The position numbers and the translations under genes are program-made. Source: Bdellovibrio bacteriovorus W (GTDB lineage Bacteria; Bdellovibrionota; Bdellovibrionia; Bdellovibrionales; Bdellovibrionaceae). From it: 64,000 bases of DNA. The stretch spans positions 1,240,001 to 1,304,000 of the forward strand of contig CP002190.1 of NCBI GenBank assembly GCA_000525675.1, given 5' to 3'. The notes below the pieces were generated by a model. The model did not search any database and was not told where the DNA came from. It saw only the letters and a program-made list of their open reading frames with translations. This document shows, in pieces, positions 36,185-45,652 of this stretch (its first letter is position 1; each line of letters starts with the position of its first letter).

Positions 36185-36799
36185 ATGAATCATGAAACGT
36201 TTCCGGGAACGGCGCTCATTATTATCGACATCATTAATACTTTAGCATTTCCGGAAGGAGGATCGCTGCTGGATCAAGCTCTTCCCATTGCTAAAAACAT
36301 TGTGGATTTAAAGCGCCAGTCAAGGCAGATAGGCATCCCGGTTGTTTATGTAAATGATAACTTTGGTAAATGGCATTCTGACTGGAAATCTGTCTATGGT
36401 CTTTGTTCGGCCGATGAATCCTTAGGCGCGCCCTTAGCAAAACTACTTGAGCCTTTCGAAGAAGACTATTTTGTCCTAAAGCCGCGACACTCTGGATTTT
36501 ACAACACTTGTTTAGATGTTCTTCTTGGTGAGCTTCAGGTCCACAACCTTATACTGACGGGAATTGCAGGAAACATATGTGTTCTATTCACTGCGCATGA
36601 AGCTCATATGCGAAAATATAACTTGTGGATACCGAGCAATTGTACAGCTTCCAACACCCCTCAAGAGAACGAGGGGGCTATGCTTCATTTAAACCAGACA
36701 CTCCAAATTGCGATTGATGATTTCAATCAAAATGATAAAGAGCTGTCATCGACCTTAAGAAGAGTTTTTAAAGAGGCTCAGCACCCATCTCAGCTATGA
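36185..36799 (+). CDS. Isochorismatase-family cysteine hydrolase
   Basis: About 204 residues. The fold signatures are ALIIIDIINTLAF (catalytic Asp), FVLKPRHSGFYNT (catalytic Lys) and LILTGIAGNICVLFTAHEAHMR (catalytic Cys in the cis-peptide turn). The substrate is unknown; nicotinamidase-like and isochorismatase-like hydrolases share these motifs. A longer start at 36134 would overlap the YetF relic, so MNHETF at 36185 is preferred. Its last 32 bases overlap convergently with the SDR gene. Confidence 0.78.
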   Translation: MNHETFPGTALIIIDIINTLAFPEGGSLLDQALPIAKNIVDLKRQSRQIGIPVVYVNDNFGKWHSDWKSVYGLCSADESLGAPLAKLLEPFEEDYFVLKPRHSGFYNTCLDVLLGELQVHNLILTGIAGNICVLFTAHEAHMRKYNLWIPSNCTASNTPQENEGAMLHLNQTLQIAIDDFNQNDKELSSTLRRVFKEAQHPSQL

Positions 36800-37670
36800 T
36801 GGCTCCACTGATATAGCTAGAGTCGGCTTCCGATGCTAGAAAGACGTAAGCCGGCGCAATCTCTTCCGGTTGGGCAGGTCTTCCAATGGGTTGATTGCTG
36901 CCGAAGTTTTTAATTTTTTCTTCGGTGGCTCCTTTGTCGGCAGGATTTAACGGTGTCCAGACGGGGCCAGGAGCCACGGCGTTGACGCGTATACCTTGGC
37001 TGATCAAACTTTGTGCTAAAGATTTTGTGAATGTATTCAGAGCTCCCTTAGTGGCTGAGTAATCGATGAGTTCTTTAGGTGCTCTCTGTGAAGTTTCAGA
37101 ACTGGTAATAATAATGGCATCTCCATGATGCAGGTAGGGCAGGGCTTCTTTGCAGAGATAAAAACATGCAAAGACATTGGTTCTAAATGTTCTTTCGAAA
37201 TCCTCGTCGCTGATATCTTCAATGCTATTACTTCTTTTCTGGTAGGCGGCATTACTCACAAGAATGTTGATTTTAGAAAACTCAGAAACGGTTCTTTTTA
37301 TCGCGAGGCTACAAAAGTCTTTCTCCGTCAAATCACCTTCGATCAATAGGCATCGTCGGCCTTCGCTTTCCACAAATTCTTTTGTTTTGAACGCATCACT
37401 TTTCTCTTCAGGGAGGTAGGTAATAGCCACATCAGCTCCCTCGCGTGCATATATATGAGCAACAGCCCGGCCAATTCCAGAGTCACCTCCGGTAATAAGA
37501 GCTACTTTGTTTTGTAGCTTGCCCGCAGGTTTATATTGCTCAGCTCTGTATTGTGGTTTGAGATTCATATCCTCTTCTAGTCCCACACCTTTCAGTTTTG
37601 ATTCTGAAAACGGTGGGGCGGGTTTTGACTTCTTGTTAGGATGATATGAATGGCTTCGGGGTTCTGGCAT
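36768..37670 (-). CDS. SDR-family oxidoreductase (YghA / general stress protein type)
   Basis: Short-chain dehydrogenase with a 50-residue N-terminal extension common in the YghA/GsiB-associated group (YRAEQYKPAGKLQNKVALITG). The Rossmann glycine motif is TGGDSGIGRAVA, then NAAYQ. Catalytic Ser-Tyr-Lys are in IITSSETSQ and DYSATKGALNTF. The C-terminus is SYISGAIIAEMGAEPL. ATG 37670 is preceded by GAGGTG. Often found with stress and catalase-related genes; the substrate is unknown. The 3' ends of this gene and the isochorismatase gene overlap, so transcripts form a natural antisense pair. Confidence 0.88.
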   Translation of the reverse strand: MPEPRSHSYHPNKKSKPAPPFSESKLKGVGLEEDMNLKPQYRAEQYKPAGKLQNKVALITGGDSGIGRAVAHIYAREGADVAITYLPEEKSDAFKTKEFVESEGRRCLLIEGDLTEKDFCSLAIKRTVSEFSKINILVSNAAYQKRSNSIEDISDEDFERTFRTNVFACFYLCKEALPYLHHGDAIIITSSETSQRAPKELIDYSATKGALNTFTKSLAQSLISQGIRVNAVAPGPVWTPLNPADKGATEEKIKNFGSNQPIGRPAQPEEIAPAYVFLASEADSSYISGAIIAEMGAEPL

Positions 37671-37805
37671 AAGCACCTCGTTCTATGATAGGAAAATAAA
37701 TATTAGCAAGTGAGCTAATTTTAAAAGAAATGGCTCAAGGGGTGTAAAAGAATCTGCCCCTTATGCGAAATAAACGAAGAGAAATGTGAGCTAACAAGCT
37801 TAAAG

Positions 37806-40154
37806 CTAGTGGTTTGTGTCAGAAGCAGTTTTTTTAAATTCGAGGATATGAAGAAATTGTTCTGGATTTGTGTAAAAACCACGTAAACCCATAAAGTATA
37901 TTCTCTTATTTTCAGATCTTGAGATATTGGCGATTCGAGTATTTTCAAGGATTACTTCAGTAGAAGATTTGCTTTGTGTATCGAAGCTGATGAGGTGAGT
38001 CGCCACTCGATCGTCTAGTGATGTTGTCATGAGCCAGTTAAGTCTGTGATTCTCCATTTTTATCATTTGATAAGGGACCGCAGAGATTGAACGATCTGTC
38101 ATGGGGACACGCGTTGAAGTTTCAGAAATGGTCATGGTCGGGAAGTCTATATCTAAGTGTAAGAAGAAGCCTTCCAAAAGCTTAGTATGAGATTCATTAA
38201 TAAGCAAATTGAAAAAAGTTGCAGCAGAGTTCATAAAAGACCAGGCCACCGTAACCTGACTCTCAGGCATCGTATGCGAGAATTCCTTAACCTTAGCAGC
38301 ACCACTCGAGGACCATCTGTATTGTTCGAAGGCGTAATGCAACGGGGGAGAATGTGAGAGTGCTTTGCCTAGCCAAAATGAAATGTTCCCTTCGTCATCA
38401 AACTCATAATATGCAATATTTGAGCTAGGAGTGCTTTTTATGATGGCGCCAGTATTTACGTCAACATGTACGAGTGCAGAAGAAAGTGGTAGGTAGAGAC
38501 CTGCGTCGTCTCTTAAGAACTTTGAAATTTGGGATGAGATATAGCCATAGGATTGTAAGCTGATGAAACCATTGACGCCAAAATTAGCATCGGGAATTCC
38601 GGGAGAGACAATTTTGAGTATTCCGCTTTGATTGCTCGAGGTTTCTGTAACCCACAAGAAGTACTCAGTATCAGACGCATCTATCACTTGGGAAACTCGA
38701 AATTTCGCGAAGGATAGATAGCCGTTCGCAAGGACTGTTTTATTAGGTTTTCCATCTTGATCGAAGGCTGCGATTAGATGTTCGAGAGACTGGCGAGTTT
38801 TAAAGTATGTCCCCCAGGTCAGAAGATGGTCGCCATAGATAGCGCTATAGTTGATGTCTTTCATAATATTGGCTTCTATAAATTCTTCGAAGAAATGTAG
38901 CACTAGTTGATCTTGGGGCAAGGAGTTCCCCCCTCGCTGAGTCATTCTAAGTGTGTTTTCGCTGATGTTTTTTCCCGCCTCTTGACCGACTTCTCCAGTC
39001 GCAAGATAGGCAATATAGTTTTGTGAAAAAGCAACCTTGTAGGAGCTGCCGGGTGCAAGGCCCGCAGGAGCATTTAAGATGATGGGCGTGGTTATGCGTT
39101 GAACGCTCAGGTCTTCGGTGTTTACTTTTAAAACATCCAACTTTCGTCCGCTGTAAGTTAAAGTATGGATGTGAAAGCTATTGTCGACTCTTTCGATATC
39201 TAGAATATGTTCGTTTGATTGTAAGTTAAGCGCAACCTCTTGAACAAGTTCACAATCGTAGGTCCACTTTTGCACACCCCCTTCTTTAGAGAAAGAATAT
39301 ATATTCTGTTCATCATTACGAGAGAATAAGAACGCAGCCCCTTTGGAAATCTTATTGGTTTTAAAAATAGAACCATCATAATGAATGCAACCCAAATGAA
39401 TCGTGGAGTTTATGTTTTGGCTGATAGAGGAAAATGAGTTGCCGCTTCCAATATATACTTCAGAGTTGGTGGAGCTGGTATGGGAGCCAATAAAAACACC
39501 TTGATCAAACCAGGATACATCAAGAGAACCATCTTTGTTGAATTTCATATATACCGGATTATTAATCGAACCACCTGAAGGGTTTAAAGTTGAGAGGTAG
39601 GAAAGATTTATAGAATTTTTATCCAAAGAAAAGACAGCATTCGATACTTTTCGGTTCGGGGGAATTAAAATATCAGGAGCACGTCTTTTTATTTTTCCAT
39701 TCAATGAGATGAAGATAAAACGAACTCTGTTTTCAAGATTTGCGGTCGAAATTACAGTGCATACTATAATTTCCTCGGCTTGGGGGTCGAATAATAGCTT
39801 ACTCGATTCTAGGTTGGCAGCCGCAAGCCCTATGATTTCGTCTGTGAGATTAAGATGACCGTTCTTTCCGAAGCTTTGTTTGGGAGTGGTGTCGACGTTA
39901 AAGGACCGGATTTGATAACCATCTTCAGAAATTTCAGAGAGGTAAACGGTGCCATCAGATGCAAGAATTATATTATCCATAACTTGAGTCTTGCGGCGGG
40001 TGTTGATGATGGGTGGAACTGGAACTGTTTTTAACGAGAATTCATTGATTTCTGGAGGTTTGCGATCTGGAATCAATGATAAAATATCAGCCTTCATGCT
40101 ACACGCAGAAATAAGTAAAGCGATCATTGAAATGATATATAAATTGCAATTCAT
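37806..40154 (-). CDS. Delta-60-like lipoprotein (paralogue 3)
   Basis: 782 residues, the same size as paralogues 1 and 2. The signal peptide and lipobox are IALLISACSMKAD. Repeats with the same style are present but more diverged (TPKQSFGKNGHLNLTD, IPDANFGVNGFISLQS, SLDVSWFDQGVF). Predicted beta-rich. It is likely a surface or outer-membrane lipoprotein; the function is unknown. It lies 37 kb into the window, separated from the tandem pair by rfbA-SDR, so the duplication is older or has been moved. Confidence 0.75.
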   Translation of the reverse strand: MNCNLYIISMIALLISACSMKADILSLIPDRKPPEINEFSLKTVPVPPIINTRRKTQVMDNIILASDGTVYLSEISEDGYQIRSFNVDTTPKQSFGKNGHLNLTDEIIGLAAANLESSKLLFDPQAEEIIVCTVISTANLENRVRFIFISLNGKIKRRAPDILIPPNRKVSNAVFSLDKNSINLSYLSTLNPSGGSINNPVYMKFNKDGSLDVSWFDQGVFIGSHTSSTNSEVYIGSGNSFSSISQNINSTIHLGCIHYDGSIFKTNKISKGAAFLFSRNDEQNIYSFSKEGGVQKWTYDCELVQEVALNLQSNEHILDIERVDNSFHIHTLTYSGRKLDVLKVNTEDLSVQRITTPIILNAPAGLAPGSSYKVAFSQNYIAYLATGEVGQEAGKNISENTLRMTQRGGNSLPQDQLVLHFFEEFIEANIMKDINYSAIYGDHLLTWGTYFKTRQSLEHLIAAFDQDGKPNKTVLANGYLSFAKFRVSQVIDASDTEYFLWVTETSSNQSGILKIVSPGIPDANFGVNGFISLQSYGYISSQISKFLRDDAGLYLPLSSALVHVDVNTGAIIKSTPSSNIAYYEFDDEGNISFWLGKALSHSPPLHYAFEQYRWSSSGAAKVKEFSHTMPESQVTVAWSFMNSAATFFNLLINESHTKLLEGFFLHLDIDFPTMTISETSTRVPMTDRSISAVPYQMIKMENHRLNWLMTTSLDDRVATHLISFDTQSKSSTEVILENTRIANISRSENKRIYFMGLRGFYTNPEQFLHILEFKKTASDTNH

Positions 40155-40337
40155 ATTGCATTCCTAAATTTTTCGCTGATGGATCGAGAAGTTCCAACAC
40201 GTTCGACAAGAGGCCATATCTACATTCGGGCGTTGTATGACTTTAGTTGAATTACGATTAGGTAATGGAGTCTAAGCCTATGATTTAGTAAATGAGATTA
40301 ATCATGGGAGGTGGATTTGTTCAGAAGACAGTCAATA

Positions 40338-41087
40338 CTACCGAGTACCCATTTTTGTGGAAGGTGATGGGGGTGCGCTCGCTTTATTCTGAGGTGCTGA
40401 TTGTTTTGTCGAAATAGAAACACTCGCAAGCTCTTTAACAACGGCTTCGCCCCAAGCCTTAGAGTCTTTCGCTCCATAGTGAATTCCATCCGACTTTTCA
40501 TTGGGGTACTTCGTGTGTCGAGTGGAATCAATGTATTTGCAGTTGTATTTCTCTGCCGCCGTTTTGAAGGCGCGAACTCCTTGAGGGAGATTGCTACTAA
40601 ATGGTTTTTTATCTAAGTCAGGAGGTCCAATCCAAACGCACTGGGAATTCGATTTCTGAATATTTTCTAGCATGCTTTCGGCATGACGAACTTCATTGGT
40701 AATGTTTTGAGTACTAGAAAGTGCATTCGTGCCCAAACTTATAATCGTGAGATCGGGCTGGCTTTGGGTCAAAGCTTCTTGAAAAGAGGGAAGTTTGTGG
40801 CTTTTTACTCGAGTTTCTTTTCCATTCGGGGATTTACTCCAGTATCCACAGTTGGTCTGTTGAAAGTTCTTGCTTGAACGAACCCAAGTTGATGGCGAAG
40901 ACCCACAGCTTGCGTAAGAAGAAACCCTGTGTCCTTGTTTGCGATAGTGATCATCTAAAACTGTTCCATAAGGGCCGTAGGAATGAGAGTCACCAATGAT
41001 TAAAATATTCTTTGAAGTGTCGGCAAAACTAAATGAACTCAGAAGGCTCATTGCGGCCACTAGAACGAAGTGTTTTTTTAAAAGCAT
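40338..41087 (-). CDS. Exported SGNH/GDSL hydrolase
   Basis: 249 residues with signal peptide MLLKKHFVLVAAMSLLSSFSFA. Block I is ILIIGDSHSYGPYG (nucleophile Ser), a later IISLGTNAL gives the Asn of block III, and SDGIHYG gives the Asp-x-x-His pair of block V. Fits a periplasmic esterase or O-acetylesterase acting on glycan, peptidoglycan or lipid. Four Cys in the mature part may form disulfides. The tail after residue 225 is Ser/Pro-rich and low complexity. Confidence 0.82.
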   Translation of the reverse strand: MLLKKHFVLVAAMSLLSSFSFADTSKNILIIGDSHSYGPYGTVLDDHYRKQGHRVSSYASCGSSPSTWVRSSKNFQQTNCGYWSKSPNGKETRVKSHKLPSFQEALTQSQPDLTIISLGTNALSSTQNITNEVRHAESMLENIQKSNSQCVWIGPPDLDKKPFSSNLPQGVRAFKTAAEKYNCKYIDSTRHTKYPNEKSDGIHYGAKDSKAWGEAVVKELASVSISTKQSAPQNKASAPPSPSTKMGTR

Positions 41088-41451
41088 CAGATCACCTTTT
41101 TCACGAGCTAATCTTTAGTCATCAATCCACAGACAATCGTTTGTTGAGGCTTTGATTTTAACTCAAAAACAAAGGAGTTTGAACTGAAAGTGTCTCTAAG
41201 TTGAGAGAACCTGACCTTCGAGGGCACAAAACTTGTCCCAATCTGAGAAGAGTGCTTAGGACGAATCCTTGCCGGCTGACAGTATCTCAGGGAAGCTCAT
41301 GTTTTGAAACTTTGTGTCCACACTGATATCTCGAAAAAAGGTCGTGCGATTTTTAGATAGAAGCATTCTCTGGTTGAAAAGCCTCTAGGAAGTTTCATAA
41401 AATAGAAGTTCCCTAAAGAAGTGCTAGATATTTTTACTTCGGAGTCTTCTT
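41088..41451. other. 364-bp gap between SGNH hydrolase gene and cysK
   Basis: Divergent upstream region shared by both genes. No open frame is supported. Several short inverted repeats are present but none is striking, and no clear T-box, riboswitch or CysB-like site was recognised. Confidence 0.35.
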
Positions 41452-42450
41452 ATGAAAAACAGCAATAAAATTTATAATAAAATCACCGACACTATTGGCA
41501 ACACACCTCTGGTCAAACTGCAGCGTATCGGGAAGGATCTTCCTGGGGAACTTTTACTAAAACTAGAGTTCTTCAATCCTCTGAGCAGTGTAAAGGATCG
41601 CATTGGTCTTGCCATGATTGAAGATGCAGAGAGAAACGGAAAACTTAAGCCCGGCATGGAAATCATCGAGCCTACAAGTGGCAATACGGGTATTGCTTTG
41701 GCGTTTGTTGCAGCTTCTAAGGGATATCCGCTGACGCTGACAATGCCAGAGACGATGTCTCAAGAAAGACGAACTTTATTATTACTGCTGGGGGCAAAGA
41801 TTGTGCTGACTCCGGGGCCATTGGGAATGAAAGGGGCGATAGCCAAAGCATTAGAGCTGAAAGATAAAGCGACTAACGCATGGATGCCTTCGCAGTTTGC
41901 CAATCAAGCCAATCCTGAAATCCATAAAGCCACCACGGCTGAAGAAATTTGGAACGATACCGATGGTCAGGTTGATATTGTTATCAGTGGTGTTGGAACA
42001 TCAGGTACAATCACAGGAGTGGGCCAGTTTCTAAAAGCCAAAAAGGCCAGCGTGAAGATGATCGCAGTCGAGCCCACAGAGAGTCCTATTTTGTCAGGCG
42101 GTAAGCCAGGGCCGCACAAGATACAGGGAATCGGACCAGGCTTTGTGCCTCAGGTGATGGATCGCTCCGTGGTGGACGGTGTTGAGCAGGTGAGTTCAGA
42201 AGAGTCCCTAGCTATGGCAAGGCAAGTGATTAAGACCGAAGGAATTCCCGTTGGTATTTCTAGTGGCGCCGCGATTGTAGCGGGTTTACGTCACGCAGCC
42301 CTTCCTGAAAACAAAGGAAAGAAAATCGTTGTGATCATTCCGAGTTCCTCAGAGAGATATCTGTCGACGGTACTTGCGGAACAAGAACGGGCGGAGGCGC
42401 AGTCCTTAGTTACTTCAGAAGTTTTAGAAGAGTATTTGAAAAAAGCTTAG
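41452..42450 (+). CDS. cysK: Cysteine synthase A (O-acetylserine sulfhydrylase)
   Basis: PLP enzyme making cysteine from O-acetylserine and sulfide. IGNTPLVKLQR is the N-terminal signature, PLSSVKDRIGLAMIEDAE holds the PLP lysine, PTSGNTGIALA the substrate loop, and SGVGTSGTITGVGQFL the phosphate-binding Gly loop. 332 residues, with a tail slightly longer than usual. The following gene starts 23 bases later, so they may be co-transcribed, although the functions look unrelated. Confidence 0.93.
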   Translation: MKNSNKIYNKITDTIGNTPLVKLQRIGKDLPGELLLKLEFFNPLSSVKDRIGLAMIEDAERNGKLKPGMEIIEPTSGNTGIALAFVAASKGYPLTLTMPETMSQERRTLLLLLGAKIVLTPGPLGMKGAIAKALELKDKATNAWMPSQFANQANPEIHKATTAEEIWNDTDGQVDIVISGVGTSGTITGVGQFLKAKKASVKMIAVEPTESPILSGGKPGPHKIQGIGPGFVPQVMDRSVVDGVEQVSSEESLAMARQVIKTEGIPVGISSGAAIVAGLRHAALPENKGKKIVVIIPSSSERYLSTVLAEQERAEAQSLVTSEVLEEYLKKA

Positions 42451-42472
42451 TAGATGTTTTAGAAAAAGGCTT

Positions 42473-43243
42473 GTGGTGAAGAATAAGATTGTTCCCTATA
42501 TCATTCCTCAAATAGAAAAAGTTCTGGTGAAGATCGGAGAAGGTGAGGAATATCGTCGAGAGAATCTAGATCTTCTCGATGTCTTTGTATGGAACGTCTA
42601 TAAAGGACAACGCGCGGGCCTTTTTGAAACGGACTTTCGCACGCTGGGGCAAAACCGTGACTTCATCATGCTCCAAGAAGCCACGGTCGATCATCGAATG
42701 CCGAAACTTTGGCGCGAAGATTTTTCTGCCTATGAGTGGCACATGGCTCAGAGCTTTCACTATAAAAAAGATCTCACCAGTACAGGTGTTGCGATTGGAT
42801 CTCGTCTAAAACCTGATACCGTGGAATTTATTCGCTCCAAAACCCGCGAACTTTTTTGGTTAACGCCGAAGCTGACTTTGTTCACGGTTTATAATCATCA
42901 GGGGACGCAAGTTCTCTTTGTCTGCACTCATGTTCTGAATTTTGTGACATTGGGTGCATTTACAGAGTCGCTCTATGAAATCGCCGAGAAGGTGAGTGTC
43001 TTTAACGGGCCGGTGGTTCTAGCCGGAGATTTTAACACCTGGAACACCAAACGTTATCTTGCAATGAAATCCATATTCAGAGATTTACGGCTTGATCACG
43101 TGGAGCTTGCCGATGACTCTCGTTATCTCAAGCTCGATCATGTGTTCGTGCGAGGTTTTGATGTGGTCAATGCAAAGGTTCTACCTGCAATCACCAGCTC
43201 TGATCACTACCCCTTAGATATTAAACTTAAAATCTCTAAGTAG
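42473..43243 (+). CDS. Endonuclease/exonuclease/phosphatase (EEP) family protein
   Basis: 256 residues. Motifs of the EEP fold: VFVWNVYKGQ (Asn), IMLQEATVD (Glu metal ligand), LFVCTHVLNF, VVLAGDFNTW (Asp-Phe-Asn) and ITSSDHYPL (Asp-His). It resembles the YafD group. The substrate could be nucleic acid or a phospholipid-type phosphodiester; location looks cytoplasmic, with no signal peptide. The start is GTG (two in a row at 42473 and 42476). Confidence 0.8.
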   Translation: MVKNKIVPYIIPQIEKVLVKIGEGEEYRRENLDLLDVFVWNVYKGQRAGLFETDFRTLGQNRDFIMLQEATVDHRMPKLWREDFSAYEWHMAQSFHYKKDLTSTGVAIGSRLKPDTVEFIRSKTRELFWLTPKLTLFTVYNHQGTQVLFVCTHVLNFVTLGAFTESLYEIAEKVSVFNGPVVLAGDFNTWNTKRYLAMKSIFRDLRLDHVELADDSRYLKLDHVFVRGFDVVNAKVLPAITSSDHYPLDIKLKISK

Positions 43244-43250
43244 TTTTGAA

Positions 43251-43718
43251 CTAAAAACGAATACGCACACCAATGCCTGCATCTAAATCCACATCTATGC
43301 TCGGCACGATATCTAATGCTAATGATAGTTCCGCAAAGAATTCCAGATTCGGGTTATCAATTTTGTAGAGAAGTCCCAAAGGAGCGCGAGGCCCCAGGGC
43401 GACGTCTCCATTGTATCTTCCACCGTCGATATTGATCAGGCGAAACCCGAGACCGTAATAGAGTTCCACAATATTTGAATGCTCCACCACGAAAGTACGA
43501 GCTTTATCCCAGAGATAAGTTCCATGAATATGAAAACCACGGCGATGGCCTGCGCTGAATGCCAAGGCTCCTTCAAGGGAATGTCCTGCATCTACACGAT
43601 GGCGAGCAGAAAGACCACTCGGATCACCTAAAACGACTCCAAGGGCCGATTCAGCATGGGCAGCAAGTGGAGCAGACAATGACATTAGAAGAGTTAGTAG
43701 AGCCAACTTAAAGCGCAT
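43251..43718 (-). CDS. Small outer-membrane beta-barrel-like protein
   Basis: 155 residues. Signal peptide MRFKLALLTLLMSLSAPLAAHA, then alternating hydrophobic/polar strands (LGVVLGDPSGLSARHRV, EGALAFSAG, HIHGTYLWD, LYYGLGFRLI, FFAELSLALDI) ending in IGVRIRF. The terminal aromatic residue is typical for barrel assembly. Probably an eight-stranded outer-membrane barrel; no specific family was recognised. Confidence 0.7.
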   Translation of the reverse strand: MRFKLALLTLLMSLSAPLAAHAESALGVVLGDPSGLSARHRVDAGHSLEGALAFSAGHRRGFHIHGTYLWDKARTFVVEHSNIVELYYGLGFRLINIDGGRYNGDVALGPRAPLGLLYKIDNPNLEFFAELSLALDIVPSIDVDLDAGIGVRIRF

Positions 43719-43799
43719 ACAAAAGACCTCCGAGCTTGATGATCGCCTGTCTTATTGGAAACTAAAAGGGCCAGGGAGGGCAACGTCTTTTATTGAAAT

Positions 43800-43849
43800 A
43801 CTAAAACTTCGATTTTGAAGAATCTGTCGAAGTTTTAGTGTGCTTTTTT
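43800..43849. terminator. Hairpin with 13-bp stem and T7 run
   Basis: ACTAAAACTTCGA (43800-43812) pairs with TCGAAGTTTTAGT (43827-43839), followed on the plus strand by GTGCTTTTTTT. It lies between two minus-strand genes, downstream of the one ending at 43856. The U-run is better placed for plus-strand reading; probably bidirectional. Confidence 0.65.
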
Positions 43850-43855
43850 TGAAAA

Positions 43856-44359
43856 TTAATTTTGTGCTTGTTCTAAAGACCAGCGATAAACAGTATCAGG
43901 TGAAAGCCCCGGAGTGCCATCAAGATGCCAATAATTTTTTGGCCAGAATTTTTTATTAAAGACCATGGGGTGAGTGGGAATACCCAACATCTTACCGATC
44001 AGTTCTGAACAGTAAATATACTCATCACTCCAAGAGTACCAGAAATCAAAAGACCTCCCCCAGTAAGGGGCTACATCTTTTAAAGTTAAAGTCTGAGGGA
44101 TCTCAACGATCTCAGTAATAACCCCACGAGTTTGCAAGGTCTCAAGATCAATAACAGCGACCCCTTCCCCCGGATAGGCATTGAGCCACTTATCGCCAAG
44201 CTCTGGGAACTGAATGGCCGTGTGAACAAAGCGGCCCCCTGGTTCATACTCCACCCGTTGACCATTTTTATCATAGGCTTCTAAAAAGGCGATTTTTGAA
44301 GCGGCAAAGCTTGAAGCTGTAAATAGAAAAAAGCAGAAAGAGAAAATGAGTGTGCGCAT
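43856..44359 (-). CDS. Exported permuted NlpC/P60-like (YiiX-type) peptidase
   Basis: 167 residues with signal peptide ending at SSFAA. FVHTAIQF gives a likely catalytic His and IYCSELIGKMLG the catalytic Cys. Their order, His before Cys, is that of the circularly permuted papain-like YiiX/YebB group. Periplasmic action on lipid, peptide or peptidoglycan bonds is inferred. The substrate is unknown. Confidence 0.65.
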   Translation of the reverse strand: MRTLIFSFCFFLFTASSFAASKIAFLEAYDKNGQRVEYEPGGRFVHTAIQFPELGDKWLNAYPGEGVAVIDLETLQTRGVITEIVEIPQTLTLKDVAPYWGRSFDFWYSWSDEYIYCSELIGKMLGIPTHPMVFNKKFWPKNYWHLDGTPGLSPDTVYRWSLEQAQN

Positions 44360-44486
44360 ACTCTAGGGATCTACGCCGAGAACATCTGAGATACAAGAAT
44401 AAATGCGAGGGGGAAGTCTAAAAGTAAATAGGTTTGACTTAGGCGTTCGCTTGGAAAAATTCCAAATGAGTCCAAGGCATTTTTAG

Positions 44487-45017
44487 TTACTTATTTAAAG
44501 AATTAAGACGCAATTTAATGAAAGGATTTTTAACGACGCTGATAAGTTCTCCACCAAGAGCCGCGCCAAAGAACCACATCAATCCTGTTTCAAAATTTAC
44601 CTCGTGACTCACTAACGAGAACGCCCCAAGAGAAACCAGCGCTAAACTTGCGATTAGTAAAGTACGAGACTTCTGAACCTGAATCCATTCTTCCGCCGTG
44701 AGGATGAAGCGAGCAGCTAAAATACTCAGTACAAAGTAAAGAGCTCCACACATAGCTTCGCAAAGAAGCGGACTGACTTTCATAAATAAATGCATCAGGT
44801 CTCCGCCTTCAAAGAAAAGGCGCACACCAAATTGTGAACAGGCCATCAGGGTCACAAAAGATCCCAAAAGATGGGCAGCTCCAATCTTAAGAGCCACTTT
44901 GCGAAGAGTTGGCTTTTCAAGGGCAATCTGTGAATGGATACGTTGAAGGATAAGGTCAGACCCACGTTCAGAAGTCTCTTCAGAAAAGTTTGTAAAATCA
45001 TTTTTTAAATTTTTCAT
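44487..45017 (-). CDS. Membrane partner of ECF sigma factor (probable anti-sigma)
   Basis: 176 residues. A short soluble N-terminus (about 45, with helix SEETSERGSDLILQRI) is followed by four hydrophobic helices (about 48-70, 82-105, 118-135, 142-162). The first base lies two bases past the sigma-factor stop. Size, topology and gene order fit a membrane anti-sigma factor. No Zn-binding HxxxCxxC is seen, so it is not of the ZAS type. Confidence 0.6.
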   Translation of the reverse strand: MKNLKNDFTNFSEETSERGSDLILQRIHSQIALEKPTLRKVALKIGAAHLLGSFVTLMACSQFGVRLFFEGGDLMHLFMKVSPLLCEAMCGALYFVLSILAARFILTAEEWIQVQKSRTLLIASLALVSLGAFSLVSHEVNFETGLMWFFGAALGGELISVVKNPFIKLRLNSLNK

Positions 45018-45018
45018 C

Positions 45019-45555
45019 TTAAACTCCCTTCTTGGTGAGTGACTTTAAAAACCTCAAGCTTCGGCTGACGATCTGGCGAACATTGGATTCAGACTCGTTT
45101 AAGATCTCTGCGATCTCTTTGTATTCCAGTTCGTCCAGATAGCGATAGCGAACAACTTCCTGCTCTTTCGGAGAAAGCTCCTTTAACAGGGCCGCTGCCT
45201 CTTGCCTTGCCTCTATTTTAGGGGAGAGGTCGTCGGTTTGTGACAAAGATTCTTCAAACTCGACAGAATCCTTCATTTCCCTCAGGCGATAGTCCTTAAG
45301 CTCGCTTCGGGTGATCACAAAAAGCCACGCCAAGGCAGCGTATTGCGGGTCGTAGAGGTGTTTTTTACGGTAAACCTGCATAAAGACGATTTGCAGGATA
45401 TCTTCGGCGCGATCCCGAGGAATTTTTCGCTTTAGGCAATAACTGAGAACGCGCCCTGAATGGCGATGATAGAGCTCTGAAAGAGCTTTCTCATTCCCTT
45501 GGCTGAGTTCAATCAATAACTCAGTATCTGATAATTGCGCGATCGTTTTCGACAT
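45019..45555 (-). CDS. ECF-family RNA polymerase sigma factor
   Basis: About 178 residues. Region 2: ALSELYHRHSGRVLSYCLKRKIPRDRAEDILQIVFMQVYRKK, including the -10 recognition helix. Region 4: ELSPKEQEVVRYRYLDELEYKEIAEILNESESNVRQIVSRSLRFLKSL, the -35 HTH. ATG 45555 has AGGA eight bases upstream. A longer frame to 45645 is open but starts inside the promoter region. Co-transcribed with the membrane protein behind it. Divergent from hppA across a nested dyad. Confidence 0.85.
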   Translation of the reverse strand: MSKTIAQLSDTELLIELSQGNEKALSELYHRHSGRVLSYCLKRKIPRDRAEDILQIVFMQVYRKKHLYDPQYAALAWLFVITRSELKDYRLREMKDSVEFEESLSQTDDLSPKIEARQEAAALLKELSPKEQEVVRYRYLDELEYKEIAEILNESESNVRQIVSRSLRFLKSLTKKGV

Positions 45556-45652
45556 TGGCTGCATCCTAATGGAAAATCTTAAAAGATAAAGTCCAAACCG
45601 AGGAATGGGGGCAATTCGGGAAAGATTGAATTCTCGATTGCTCATAAATGTA

